Notes: generated by a model not told the origin, from the sequence alone. A stretch of 14,283 nucleotides of DNA from Anammoximicrobium sp964409865 (GCA_964409865.1 CAYPGE010000230.1:1-14283), one strand, 5' to 3'; counted from the stretch's first letter, positions 5,460 through 13,865 are shown. Program-made: numbers and translations.

Positions 5460-6800
5460 GTGGCGACAACGCATCGGTCGATCTGCTGGACCTTCTTCGC
5501 CCTGAGCCTGATCTCGCTGGCGACGGCTCTGATTTTGGGGACGGCAGGATATTGGTCGCTCATCGGACCGGCGACGGTGATCTTGTTCGCCGCGCTGGCA
5601 GTCGCCTTCATGGGACACGCGGCCCTGCGCGGAGTCGCCTTCACCGTTTGGGTCCTGGCTTTCGTCTCTGCATCGATGTTCTACCCGTCCGCGTTTGGAA
5701 AGTGGTACGGCGTCGATCTGAAGATCCTGATCGTCCCGCTGATCCAGATCATCATGTTTGGCATGGGGACAACGCTCAGCGTCCGGGATTTCACCCGCGT
5801 CTTGGCTATGCCGTGGCCCGTGTTCGTCGGGATGGTTTTACAGTTCTCGGTGATGCCCATGGTGGGCCTGAGCATCGCCTCGCTGTTTGGGTTCGAGCCG
5901 GAAATCGCGGCCGGCGTGATCCTCGTCGGCTCCGTGCCTGGCGGGGTGGCTTCGAACCTGATGGCCTATCTGTCGCGGGGGGACGTGGCGTTGTCGGTGA
6001 CGATGACGGCCTGCTCGACGTTGTTGTCGCCCGTGATGACGCCGCTGATGATGAAAGTCCTGGCCGGCCGGTTGGTGCCGATCGACTTCTGGGAGATGAT
6101 GTTGTCGATCCTGGACATGGTGATCGTGCCCACGCTGGCCGGACTGGTCGCGAACAAGATCCTATACAGCCGTGCCGCATGGCTTCAGCGTTTGGGACCC
6201 GTGGCGTGGATCGCGGTCGCCAGCAGCCTGGCCGCCGCGGCCGTCAGCGCATTGAATGAACGCGTGGTGAGTGCGGTGCTGTCCGAGTCCGCAACAAGCT
6301 GGGTATTGGCGCTGCGAGGCGGCGCGCTGATTGGGCTATTGCTGCTGGCGGCGGTCGCGGCTGCTAAGCTGGTGGTCAGCATCCTGCTCCGCCGGTCCGA
6401 GAACTGGATGGACCGGGCCCTGCCCGTGGTCTCGATGGCGGGGATCTGTTTCATCATCGCCATCATCACGTCGCGGTCCCGCGAGCAGTTGCTGACGGTG
6501 GGCCTGGCCTTGATCGCCGCCGCCGTATTGCAGAACACCACGGGTTATGTGCTGGGCTACTGGGGCGCAAAGCTGCTGCGACTCAGCGAGACCGCTTGCC
6601 GCACGGTGGCCATCGAGGTGGGCCTGCAAAACGGCGGCATGGCCTCGGGGTTGGCGATCAACGTGTTGCAGAGTCCCAGCGCGGCGCTGGCACCGGCCAT
6701 TTTCGGCCCGTGGATGAACGTCTCGGGTTCGGTGCTGGCCACGTGGTGGCACCGCAGGCCGGTGCAAGACAAATCGGGAACTCAGGAGATCGGATCATGA
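5460..6800 (+). CDS. BASS family transporter (bile acid:sodium symporter-like)
   Basis: This 446-residue inner-membrane protein carries both hallmark broken-helix motifs of the BASS/NTCP fold: GSVPGGVASNLMAYLSRGD with TACSTLLSPVMTPL (about 157-196), and EVGLQNGGMASGLA (about 386-399). The conserved core begins near residue 84 (VDLKILIVPLIQIIMFGMGT). The roughly 80 residues before it form about three extra hydrophobic segments not present in classical ASBT-type members, making it longer than the usual 300-340 aa. Family members use Na+ to import organic anions such as bile acids, pantoate, pyruvate or other carboxylates; the substrate here is unknown. Start is GTG at 5460 with GGAGAGG at 5447-5453, 6 nt away. 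Its TGA overlaps the next gene's ATG (ATGA at 6797-6800), so the two are translationally coupled. Confidence 0.87.
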   Translation: MATTHRSICWTFFALSLISLATALILGTAGYWSLIGPATVILFAALAVAFMGHAALRGVAFTVWVLAFVSASMFYPSAFGKWYGVDLKILIVPLIQIIMFGMGTTLSVRDFTRVLAMPWPVFVGMVLQFSVMPMVGLSIASLFGFEPEIAAGVILVGSVPGGVASNLMAYLSRGDVALSVTMTACSTLLSPVMTPLMMKVLAGRLVPIDFWEMMLSILDMVIVPTLAGLVANKILYSRAAWLQRLGPVAWIAVASSLAAAAVSALNERVVSAVLSESATSWVLALRGGALIGLLLLAAVAAAKLVVSILLRRSENWMDRALPVVSMAGICFIIAIITSRSREQLLTVGLALIAAAVLQNTTGYVLGYWGAKLLRLSETACRTVAIEVGLQNGGMASGLAINVLQSPSAALAPAIFGPWMNVSGSVLATWWHRRPVQDKSGTQEIGS

Positions 6801-8713
6801 GAATAGACTTCCCCAAATGCAATCTCTCGCCCGTCTGCGGTCTGATTTGTCCCGCCGTACTGGTCTGGCTTGTCGCCTCCGGCGGCACGGCCGAGGCGGC
6901 CGACGAGACGCCGGCGCTGACGACGATTGAGATCACCGACTCGGCCGCGCCGCCGGAGTGGGCGTTGTGGGAACGCCAGTTGCTGGACCGGCTGTACCCG
7001 GCGGCGTTGGAGTTCGTGCGCAAGTACACGCGCGACGACGGGACGCTGATCTGGCGCGATCAATGGCCCGGCATGGACGGCTCGGACGACGGCTACGAGA
7101 GTTTTTACAACTTTCCGCTCTACTACGCGCTGGGCGGTCCCGCTGAAATCAATGCCCTGTCGCGCCGGCTTTGGGAGGCGGTGACCAAACAGTTTACGCA
7201 GTACGGCCAGGTCTACAACGAGTTCGACGGCTACTACGACTGGATGCATCACGGCGAAGCCTACACCAACTTCTATTTCTTCGGCCTGGCCGACCCGACC
7301 GACAAGAAGTTCCGCGAGCGGTCGTTGCGGTTTGCCGGCCTGTACACGGGCGAAGATCCGGCGGCGGCGAATTACGACGCCGAGCGCAAGTTGATCCGCT
7401 CGCCGATCACCGGCAGCCGTGGGCCGCGGTTTGTTAACACCGCCGAGGATTGGGTCACCCACCGCCCGGTTCTGGCCGATTACCCGCTGCCGTACAGCGA
7501 CATCCCGAACGTCACGTCCAGCGACGCCTGGATCGACGACGCCCGCTTTCCGTTCATCCTCCAGGCGATGAACGATCGGATGATGCGCGGCGACGTGCCG
7601 CTGAATCTGACGGCGACCAGCCTGGTGTTGAACGCCTTCATGTACAGCGGCGAGGCGAAATACCGGCAGTGGATCGAAGAGTACGTGGCTGCCTGGACAC
7701 AGCGGATGCGAGACAACGGCGGCATCTTGCCGGACAACGTGGGACCGGGCGGTAAGGTCGGCGAGTGCATGGACGGCAAGTGGTGGGGCGGCTACTACGG
7801 CTGGCGCTGGCCGCACGGGCTGTTCAATCAGGTCGAATCGACGCTGATCGGCGGCAGCAATGCGTACCTGGTCAGCGGCGACCCGAAGTACCTGGAGCTG
7901 CCTCGCTCGGTGCTGCAGCTGGCGGAGCAGCACAAGTGTACGGAGACGGGCCGGGCCGAGGTGCCGCACCGGTACAGCGAGAAGGGCTGGTACGACTACC
8001 GGCCGATCAACTCGGCTCACGTCGTCTACCTGTGGCACGTCTCCCAGGACCCTCAGGACTACCGCCGGATTCAAACGCTGACGGAGGGCACCCCGCAGGA
8101 AACGCTAAGCTACAAGAAAGGGAAAGGCGACTGGGAACACGCGCTGGCGTGGCTGGGCTTTGTCGAAGGTCGCAATCCGGACTACCCGCGGCAGATTCTC
8201 CGGGCCACGTACGCCGAGAGCCTTAATCGGCTGCGGGTGATCCGCAACGACACGAGCGATCCGGCCGTGCAGGACGTGCATCATTGGCAGCAGCGCAATC
8301 CGGTCGTGCTGGAAGGGCTTGTGCAACTGATGCTGGGCGGTCCGAATCACGTCTACCACGGCGGCCTGCTGCACTGCCGGCTGTTCTATTTCGATCCGCT
8401 GCGGAAACGTCCGGGCCTGCCGCCCGATGTCGCGGCGCTGGTGGATCGCGTGACTCCCGAGGGAGTCTCCGTGCAATTGGTCAACCTGCACGCGACCGAA
8501 CCGCGGGACGTGATCGTGCAGGGCGGCGCATTCGGCGAACACCGCTTCACCACGGTCCGGCACCAGGATCAGACGGCCGACGTCAATCGCACGTGCTTTC
8601 AGGTCCGCTTGCGCCCCGGCGCGTGGGGGCGGCTGGAGCTGGGCATGAACCGCTACGTCCAGCGCCCGTCCTACGCGGCGCCGTGGCAGGGAGAACAGGA
8701 GACTGTGCGTTGA
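6797..8713 (+). CDS. Secreted alpha/alpha-toroid-like carbohydrate-active protein, substrate unknown
   Basis: The 638-residue product starts with a Sec signal peptide: a hydrophobic run CGLICPAVLVWLVASGG, then cleavage near AEAA-DE at about residue 35. The body is rich in aromatic residues and helices, with segments DGYESFYNFPLYYALGG (about 97-113), DGYYDWMHHGEAYTNFYF (about 144-161), WWGGYYGWRWPHGLFN (about 328-343) and HRYSEKGWYDYRPIN (about 391-405). The last 100 residues look like a small beta domain. This resembles six-hairpin glycosidases or polysaccharide lyases, but I cannot name a family. Candidate acid/base residues are the Asp, His and Glu of DWMHHGEAY. The frame is open upstream to 6596, but AGGAG at 6784-6788 and the ATGA overlap fix the start at 6797. 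Coupling to the transporter suggests it makes the imported ligand. Confidence 0.75.
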   Translation: MRIDFPKCNLSPVCGLICPAVLVWLVASGGTAEAADETPALTTIEITDSAAPPEWALWERQLLDRLYPAALEFVRKYTRDDGTLIWRDQWPGMDGSDDGYESFYNFPLYYALGGPAEINALSRRLWEAVTKQFTQYGQVYNEFDGYYDWMHHGEAYTNFYFFGLADPTDKKFRERSLRFAGLYTGEDPAAANYDAERKLIRSPITGSRGPRFVNTAEDWVTHRPVLADYPLPYSDIPNVTSSDAWIDDARFPFILQAMNDRMMRGDVPLNLTATSLVLNAFMYSGEAKYRQWIEEYVAAWTQRMRDNGGILPDNVGPGGKVGECMDGKWWGGYYGWRWPHGLFNQVESTLIGGSNAYLVSGDPKYLELPRSVLQLAEQHKCTETGRAEVPHRYSEKGWYDYRPINSAHVVYLWHVSQDPQDYRRIQTLTEGTPQETLSYKKGKGDWEHALAWLGFVEGRNPDYPRQILRATYAESLNRLRVIRNDTSDPAVQDVHHWQQRNPVVLEGLVQLMLGGPNHVYHGGLLHCRLFYFDPLRKRPGLPPDVAALVDRVTPEGVSVQLVNLHATEPRDVIVQGGAFGEHRFTTVRHQDQTADVNRTCFQVRLRPGAWGRLELGMNRYVQRPSYAAPWQGEQETVR

Positions 8714-8756
8714 ACCAGTGAGGAGGAAATCGGCGTCAGGCGGCGCCGCAGGATGG

Positions 8757-8874
8757 AACCACGAATCGCACGGATCACACGAATGCTGGTGAACTTGGGC
8801 CACTACGCGAGACTCGAATACGAACGCCTTACGCGGTGATTTCGGTATTCGTGTGATTCGTATAATTCGTGGTT
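8757..8874. repeat. 118-bp inverted-repeat element with 28-bp arms (MITE/REPIN-like)
   Basis: The arms 8757-8784 and 8847-8874 are inverted copies matching at 24 of 28 positions. The outer ends are AACCACGAAT and ATTCGTGGTT, and the inner ends ATCACACGAAT and ATTCGTGTGAT are also perfect. The 62-nt centre has a further overlapping pair, CGAATAC at 8815-8821 with GTATTCG at 8845-8851. Arms of this ACCACGAAT/CACACGAAT type recur as dispersed intergenic repeats in many bacteria; that is from memory, not a search. It fills most of the gap between the two secreted-protein genes and may interrupt or attenuate their co-transcription. Confidence 0.8.
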
Positions 8875-8907
8875 CTCCCGGCTGTTCTTGCGTTTGGAGT
8901 CTCTCTC

Positions 8908-11901
8908 ATGGCGCGTCGATTCCTATTTGGTTTTCATGGTGCTTCTGCCGGCCTCGTCCTCTGGTGCGTCATCGGCCTCGCCGCCGACGGTCCGTTTCAG
9001 CCGCGAAAGGGCGAGGTGCCGACCGCCGGGCTGTACGTGCCCGTCCGCCTGGAGCCCTACGCGGCAGATCGTGTCGGTCTTGACTTCCCCAGCCGGCACG
9101 TGGTGGTCGCCGGCGTCCCGTTCGACTTGGTCGGCACTCCCGCGGCGGACAATTGGTTCCTGAAGTCTGCCCAGTGGCCGGACTGGGAGGAGGATCCCAG
9201 CAGCTACTACGCGGCCTACGACCGCGGCTCGGAAGCACCCGGCGATCCTCGGCGGCCGCTGTTCAAGCTCCCCGTGGCGGACTATAGCGCCGTGTACCTG
9301 TTGGCAGCGGCGGACGACGATATCAACCTGTCGAATGTGGTCAGCTTCCGTATCGGTGCTTTGGACGGTCCGCGGCGCACGACGCTGCACGATTTCTCGG
9401 CCGAAGTGCCTCGCTGGCACGGTAAACGCAACGCCGTCACCCAGGCGGTGTTCCCGGTCCCGCAGGGCAATCTGTACCTGATCCGCGTGCCGATCGGCAG
9501 CGCCTTTGCGCAGGACTTCAGCGACGAATGGGCACTGGACGTCGAAGTCACCAAGCAGTTGCGGCTGGCCATCCGAAGGCCGGACCCGTGCCGGTACCAG
9601 TTCCGTCCGCTGGGACTGCCCAGCGGCGTCCACCTGTTCGGCATGACGTTCATGCGGTCGCCGGTTCAAATGCGCGTGTCCAGCGACGAAGCGGGACACG
9701 TTTTCAACGAGCCTCAGACGCCGACTTTTCACGTCCGACTGCACGGCGTTGGGCGAAAGTCGACGTGCGTGATCGAAGCCGTTGCGACGGACTACTACGG
9801 CGAGCAGCAAGTCGTGCGGACCGACGAGCTGACGCTGCAGCCGGGAGCCACGATTGAACGGGACGTGGCGATCCCCGTGGTCCGCCGCGGGTATTACGAA
9901 CTGACCGTCCGCGTCGTCGCGGGACGCAGCGAACTGGTACGCCGCCAGACCACGTTTGCCTTGCTGCCGAAGGACACGCGCCGCCATCGCGACGAATCAC
10001 CGTTTGGTACGTGGGACTTCAGCGGCGGCCACTACACGCCCAACAACCCTGACGTGGTAGGACCGCTGTACGTCAAGGCCGGTTTGCGGTACGGCATGTT
10101 CGGCTTCTCGGCCGAGGCGCGTCAGAAGTACGGCGTGTTGGCCGGCAACGAGCCGCGTTCGGCGGAAGTGCTGGCCAAGGCATTGGAGAAAGACCCGCGC
10201 ACGCCCCGGCGCGTGCTGATCTTCCACGAGCACGCCATCAGCGGCCCGCACATCATGCGCACGCCGGACGTGTTCACGGGCCGTTCGGCGTACCAGCTGG
10301 ACGCCAAGGAACAGGAGCGGTTTGACCAGCTCTGGAAGGAAGCGATCGAGACCGGCAAAGCGACGCGGCAACAGTTCCCCGATGCGAAACTGGCTTTTGG
10401 GAACGGCAATCCGCACCTGCTGGAAGAGTTTCTGCGGCGCAAATTCCCCGCCGAGTTGTTCGACTCGCGCGGCAACGAGGCCGGCAGCTTCATGCGGATG
10501 CCGGAGACGCAACCCCTGGACTTCGTCGCCAACAACGCCAGCCTGTGGATGGACCGGCAGATCCTCGATCACTACGGTTACGTCGGCAAGCCGATCACGC
10601 AGTGCTACGAAATCTGCTACCCGAACACCAATCCGGGCAACCTGTCCTTGCGAACGCAGGCCGCGTACTACGTCCGGCACATCCTGCACTCGCTGGCTTG
10701 GGGCGTGCCGGTCATTCGCCCCGGCTCGATCACGGACATGGGCAATTCGTACTACTACAGCAACTGGGGCGCGTCGGGCCTGTGCTTCGCCAAGCCGGAC
10801 GTGCGGCCCAAACCGTCTTACGTCGCCGTCGCCACGCTGACGCAGACGCTGGATGGCGCGAAATTCTGCCGCGAGGTCCCGACCGGTTCGACGACGGTTT
10901 ACGCCGTGGAATTCGCTAAACGCGACGGCGACTGTGTCACCGTGCTCTGGACACTGCGCGGGACGCGGCCCGTCACCCTGTTGGCAGCTGGAGCTTCCGC
11001 CACGGTCGTGACCGACCTGATGGGCAACGAGACCAAAGCCGATTTCGCCGACGGCCGGACGCAGCTGCAGCTGTCCGCATCGCCCGTATTTGTCGCTACG
11101 CCGAAGCCCCTGACCGATATCGTTCCTGGTCCGGCAGAACTGGAAGGCCGTCCGCAAGGCAAGACCTTCTTGATCTCATCGCTCGGCAAGCTTGGTGACT
11201 GGCAGGTAGACGAAGGCCGGAGCACCGAACTCGAATGGTACAACTTCGAATGTCCGCGGCGGAAGGGCAACTTCGAGTTCCGTGAAGTCGCCGAGTTCGA
11301 GGGCGAGAAGCAAGTTCTGCAAGTCACGCCGCGCTTGCCGGTCGACGGTTCGCCGTACCTGCCGATGTACTCCCAACTGGTTCACCGCCAGGGCGTCGAA
11401 CTGCCCGGCGAGCCGACCGAAATCGGGCTGATGCTGCATGGCAACGGCGGCTGGGGCCGAGTGATTTTCGAGTTGCAGGACGCCGGGGGCCAGCGGTGGA
11501 TTTCGATCGGCGCCGCGGCGACCGGCGAACCGACCCGCTGGATGGAAGACTGGATGCAGCCGGAGGACCTGCAGGCCATGAAGTCGATGTCGGTCAGCGA
11601 CTGGAACACCAACGATCCCTGGCAGCGGAGCCGCATCAACTTCGAAGGCTGGCGTTATGTGCGATTCCCGTTGCCGGGCAATTATCCCGGCGAAGGCTAC
11701 CACTGGCCCTACAGCAGCCAATGGCGTCACACGGGCGACGGCGTGGTGAAGTACCCGCTGAAGTTCCGGCGGTTGATCCTGGAATTGCCCGAAAAAGTGC
11801 TGCACCTGACGACGCTGGTACCGCCCTCGCGGTCGGAGATTTACCTGAAGGACTTGGCTGTCACCTATCGCCCGCCCGAAGAAGCGTTCGTGGCCGAGTG
11901 A
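8908..11901 (+). CDS. Large secreted multidomain protein with a glycoside-hydrolase-like central region
   Basis: The 997-residue protein opens MARRFLFGFHGASAGLVLWC, a signal peptide with likely cleavage near LAA-DG (about residue 27). Residues 30-360 look like beta-sandwich domains. Residues 364-700 look like a TIM barrel: SPFGTWDFSGGHYTP begins it, LIFHEHAISGPH holds a possible strand-4 Glu, KLAFGNGNPHLLEEFL follows, and QCYEICYPNTNP holds a possible strand-7 Glu, as in clan-A retaining glycosidases. The end (about 760-985) resembles a carbohydrate-binding jelly roll. The assignment is from pattern only. An in-frame GTG at 8869 lies inside the inverted repeat; I chose the ATG at 8908, with GGAG at 8896-8899, 8 nt away. 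Its place after the BASS gene and the toroid-like gene suggests joint glycan degradation in the periplasm or outside the cell. Confidence 0.72.
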   Translation: MARRFLFGFHGASAGLVLWCVIGLAADGPFQPRKGEVPTAGLYVPVRLEPYAADRVGLDFPSRHVVVAGVPFDLVGTPAADNWFLKSAQWPDWEEDPSSYYAAYDRGSEAPGDPRRPLFKLPVADYSAVYLLAAADDDINLSNVVSFRIGALDGPRRTTLHDFSAEVPRWHGKRNAVTQAVFPVPQGNLYLIRVPIGSAFAQDFSDEWALDVEVTKQLRLAIRRPDPCRYQFRPLGLPSGVHLFGMTFMRSPVQMRVSSDEAGHVFNEPQTPTFHVRLHGVGRKSTCVIEAVATDYYGEQQVVRTDELTLQPGATIERDVAIPVVRRGYYELTVRVVAGRSELVRRQTTFALLPKDTRRHRDESPFGTWDFSGGHYTPNNPDVVGPLYVKAGLRYGMFGFSAEARQKYGVLAGNEPRSAEVLAKALEKDPRTPRRVLIFHEHAISGPHIMRTPDVFTGRSAYQLDAKEQERFDQLWKEAIETGKATRQQFPDAKLAFGNGNPHLLEEFLRRKFPAELFDSRGNEAGSFMRMPETQPLDFVANNASLWMDRQILDHYGYVGKPITQCYEICYPNTNPGNLSLRTQAAYYVRHILHSLAWGVPVIRPGSITDMGNSYYYSNWGASGLCFAKPDVRPKPSYVAVATLTQTLDGAKFCREVPTGSTTVYAVEFAKRDGDCVTVLWTLRGTRPVTLLAAGASATVVTDLMGNETKADFADGRTQLQLSASPVFVATPKPLTDIVPGPAELEGRPQGKTFLISSLGKLGDWQVDEGRSTELEWYNFECPRRKGNFEFREVAEFEGEKQVLQVTPRLPVDGSPYLPMYSQLVHRQGVELPGEPTEIGLMLHGNGGWGRVIFELQDAGGQRWISIGAAATGEPTRWMEDWMQPEDLQAMKSMSVSDWNTNDPWQRSRINFEGWRYVRFPLPGNYPGEGYHWPYSSQWRHTGDGVVKYPLKFRRLILELPEKVLHLTTLVPPSRSEIYLKDLAVTYRPPEEAFVAE

Positions 11902-12193
11902 GGCCGCGCACGAGATGGCCGAGCAAACGAAGGAGTCGCGTGGGGGTGACGCCGGACCTTGTGCTGTCTGGGATTCGCCCCTGGTTTGCGCGTGCGGGAC
12001 GTCCACGCTATTGAAGGGAATTGCTCTGGCTCTGATGGGGCCCAGCGGCTCGACGGACTCAACGCGGTTTCCTGGATGTAGCAGCCCTTGCCAAGTGGTA
12101 AAATGCGCCGAGTGGCTGGGCAAGTCCAGCCGTAGAAGCACAGACTTACGTGCTTGCGGCAGATGGACCAGCCGTAAAAAGTCCGCGGCAGCT

Positions 12194-12655
12194 ATGAACC
12201 CACTAGCAAGAACTCGCCGATTCAGCCTCCGCGCCCTGTTGCTGTGGGTTGTGATGGTGTCGATGTCGTTTGGCATGTTCCAATGGGCCGCGCGGTCCGA
12301 TTCGCAGCTCTTGTGGTATCTCGGAATCAGCTGCCTCGGTTTCTCGGCCATGCTCGCGTTGATCGCCCTGCAGCGATGCTGGAGGTACACGACCGCCGTA
12401 TTCGCGGTCCTGCTCGCCACTTACACAGCCGTCTATGTCGGCTTGTCGGCCAATGGGCGGTACGAGCCAGCGGCGTGGGGGCTCGACGGAGTCAAGTGGT
12501 ATGCGTGGGCACCTGCGGGCTTTGTGCGCGACTACGCATGGGACGGCCGGATTATGATTGCCTTCGCTCCGCTGTACTATTTGGATCAAGAATTCTGGCA
12601 CACCGAGCGAGAGAGCGAATCCGGCCGGTATCCAATCAATCGCGTTCCAGAGTGA
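12194..12655 (+). CDS. Small planctomycete membrane protein with RRFSLRALLLW N-terminus (hypothetical)
   Basis: The 153-residue product begins MNPLARTRRFSLRALLLWVV. This Arg-Phe-Ser-Leu-Arg-x-Leu-Leu lead-in before the first membrane helix is a recurring motif in small planctomycete membrane proteins, as I recall them. Three hydrophobic segments follow (about 10-30, 36-58 and 62-82). A soluble, Trp/Tyr-rich tail ends in VPE and carries DYAWDGRIMIAFAPLYYLD. No catalytic motif is visible and the function is unknown. The frame is open back to 11915, but the extra 93 codons look non-coding in composition and are rejected. The ribosome site is weak. TAAAAT at 12099-12104 could be a -10 box, without a clear -35; otherwise I see nothing in 11902-12193. 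Confidence 0.68.
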   Translation: MNPLARTRRFSLRALLLWVVMVSMSFGMFQWAARSDSQLLWYLGISCLGFSAMLALIALQRCWRYTTAVFAVLLATYTAVYVGLSANGRYEPAAWGLDGVKWYAWAPAGFVRDYAWDGRIMIAFAPLYYLDQEFWHTERESESGRYPINRVPE

Positions 12656-12796
12656 GACGTTTCGGATCGGCCGTCGTTTCAAAGACGTATCGGGATGCAC
12701 GCGGCGGCCTCCGGGCGTCGTGAAGTGAAAGGGGAATGGACCGGCGTCCACGAACCGGATTGACGAGCATATCCGCGATGTTGGGTTCGGACTGGC

Positions 12797-12874
12797 ATGT
12801 GGATTCTTCTGATTGCACTCACGGCGACTGCGATTGCCCAGGTGGGTCTGGCGGTCGTGTGTTTCCTGCGATAA
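12797..12874 (+). CDS. Possible 25-aa single-span membrane peptide
   Basis: The short frame encodes MWILLIALTATAIAQVGL followed by AVVCFLR. It is one uninterrupted hydrophobic helix of about 20 residues ending in a positive charge, the usual look of small membrane proteins. The upstream ribosome site is poor (GGACTGGC before the ATG). It lies in the 255-nt gap between the 153-aa gene and the BamE-like gene, which is read from the other strand. A perfect inverted repeat, CTGACG-A-CGTCAG, follows the stop at 12875-12887. It may be a real small gene, a gene remnant or chance. Confidence 0.3.
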   Translation: MWILLIALTATAIAQVGLAVVCFLR

Positions 12875-12910
12875 CTGACGACGTCAGACGACCGCACACC
12901 AAGGAAATCG

Positions 12911-13408
12911 TCAGTCAACGAACGTCTGGTACGCGTCGACCTTCCCGTCTTCGCCGACGCTGAATCCGAGCCACTCGTGATCGATCGGCGCGAAGGTGCG
13001 GTCGGCACCTAGGTGATAGACGAAATCCCAGCGATCATCCCACGCTGGCGGCGGCTCGGCTGGCCCCAGCAGTTTTTCGACCTGCTCAGGCGTCCAGCCG
13101 ATGAACGAATACTCTCGCAACAAATCCTCCACCATCTCGCTGCGCGTCGTGCGGCCGAACTCGACGTCAACCGGCTTCTGCCAAAGCTGCGGATCAAACG
13201 CCCTCTGACGAACGGGAGCAGACTCGATCAGGACTTTGGCGAACATGAGTTGGCCGCAAATGATGACGGCGATGGGCCCCAGGAGCAGGAACGCCACGGC
13301 CACGATCAGCACCCACAGCCAACCCGCACGGGCGGCGGCCTGTTTCGGTGCGGGGGTTGGCAATGGCGAAGTCACGGCGTTTTGGGGACTGCAATAGAGG
13401 GACGGCAA
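12911..13408 (-). CDS. Membrane-anchored protein with BamE/SmpA-like C-terminal domain (hypothetical)
   Basis: The longest version has 165 residues: a short cytoplasmic Pro/Ala-rich head, one membrane helix (about 29-54, WLWVLIVAVAFLLLGPIAVI) and an exported domain. The domain pattern is RSEMVEDLLREY, then GWTPEQVEKLLGPAEPP, then WDFVYHLGADR, then LGFSVGEDGKVDAY. This is the order seen in BamE/OmlA-type folds: two helices with GxTxxQVxxLLG, then W-x-Y-x-LG and a closing strand. Whether it has any role in outer-membrane assembly is unknown. The start is uncertain: TTG at 13408 and GTG at 13375 are both in frame and neither has a clear Shine-Dalgarno sequence. Confidence 0.65.
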   Translation of the reverse strand: MPSLYCSPQNAVTSPLPTPAPKQAAARAGWLWVLIVAVAFLLLGPIAVIICGQLMFAKVLIESAPVRQRAFDPQLWQKPVDVEFGRTTRSEMVEDLLREYSFIGWTPEQVEKLLGPAEPPPAWDDRWDFVYHLGADRTFAPIDHEWLGFSVGEDGKVDAYQTFVD

Positions 13409-13500
13409 AAGGCGTTGCAGACCAGATAGTATTCTAGCAGGCCGCCAGAGTCACGCGGCACCACCCCGCCGCAGCGGCGATCCAACTCTGCGTCCTCGCC

Positions 13501-13529
13501 TGGACTCGTCCGGCAGATTGCCGTACAAT
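13501..13529 (+). promoter_or_regulatory. Promoter of the toxin-antitoxin remnant
   Basis: TGGACT at 13501-13506 (4 of 6) and TACAAT at 13524-13529 (5 of 6) are spaced by 17 nt. The predicted start near 13536 leaves a leader of about 39 nt with GGAGG before the antitoxin ATG. DUF1778-type antitoxins commonly repress their own promoter, so an operator overlapping this site is expected, but I see no obvious palindrome. Confidence 0.5.
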
Positions 13530-13574
13530 TCGCTGGAACAGTTGGCTTGGTCGGTCTGGCTTGGTGGAGGCGTC

Positions 13575-13865
13575 ATGAGTTCCGAGCAACGGGTACTGCG
13601 GACAGCACGTCTGGAGGCTCGAATCACCGCAGAACAGAAGGTGATGATCGAACGCGCGGCGGCCTACGAAGGGCGCAGCGTGTCCGATTTTGTGGTCCAC
13701 AGCGTCCAAGAGGCCGCCAAAGCGGTCGTGCGCGAGCACGAGACGTTGCGACTGAATCGCCAGCAGAGCGAGACGCTGGTGCAGATGCTGCTCGAACCGC
13801 CGGAACCTAACGCTGCGTTGCAGGAGGCGGGCGAGGAATACCATCGTCGGGTACGCCGCGAATGA
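13575..13865 (+). CDS. DUF1778 (TacA-type) ribbon-helix-helix antitoxin
   Basis: The 96-residue product has the N-terminal ribbon-helix-helix of DUF1778 antitoxins (RTARLEARITAEQKVMIERA then AYEGRSVSDFVVHSVQEAA). After a helical linker comes the toxin-neutralising tail, with the conserved LLEPPEPNAALQEAGEEY segment. It would bind its own promoter DNA as a dimer and cover the active site of a GNAT toxin. An in-frame ATG at 13518 exists, but GGAGG at 13566-13570, the promoter position and the family start all favour the ATG at 13575. Its TGA overlaps the toxin ATG (ATGA at 13862-13865), the usual arrangement. Because the toxin is truncated, this is effectively an orphan antitoxin, although it appears intact. 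Confidence 0.88.
   Translation: MSSEQRVLRTARLEARITAEQKVMIERAAAYEGRSVSDFVVHSVQEAAKAVVREHETLRLNRQQSETLVQMLLEPPEPNAALQEAGEEYHRRVRRE

Noticed and set aside
6596..6796. Upstream extension of the 638-aa protein into the transporter gene.
   Set aside because: It would bury the signal peptide; AGGAG at 6784-6788 and the ATGA overlap fix the start at 6797.
6782..8074. Long minus-strand frame (430 codons) opposite the toroid-like gene.
   Set aside because: Its composition is Val/Arg/Pro-rich shadow sequence, while the plus strand has a signal peptide, ribosome site and ATGA coupling.
11915..12193. 93-codon N-terminal extension of the 153-aa membrane protein.
   Set aside because: The extension lacks protein-like composition, and the RRFSLRALLLW motif is typical of a true N-terminus beginning at 12194.
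8923..12420. Long minus-strand frames opposite the 997-aa gene (8923-9987, 9997-11157, 11176-12420).
   Set aside because: They follow third-position GC of the real plus-strand gene and show no recognisable motifs or starts.
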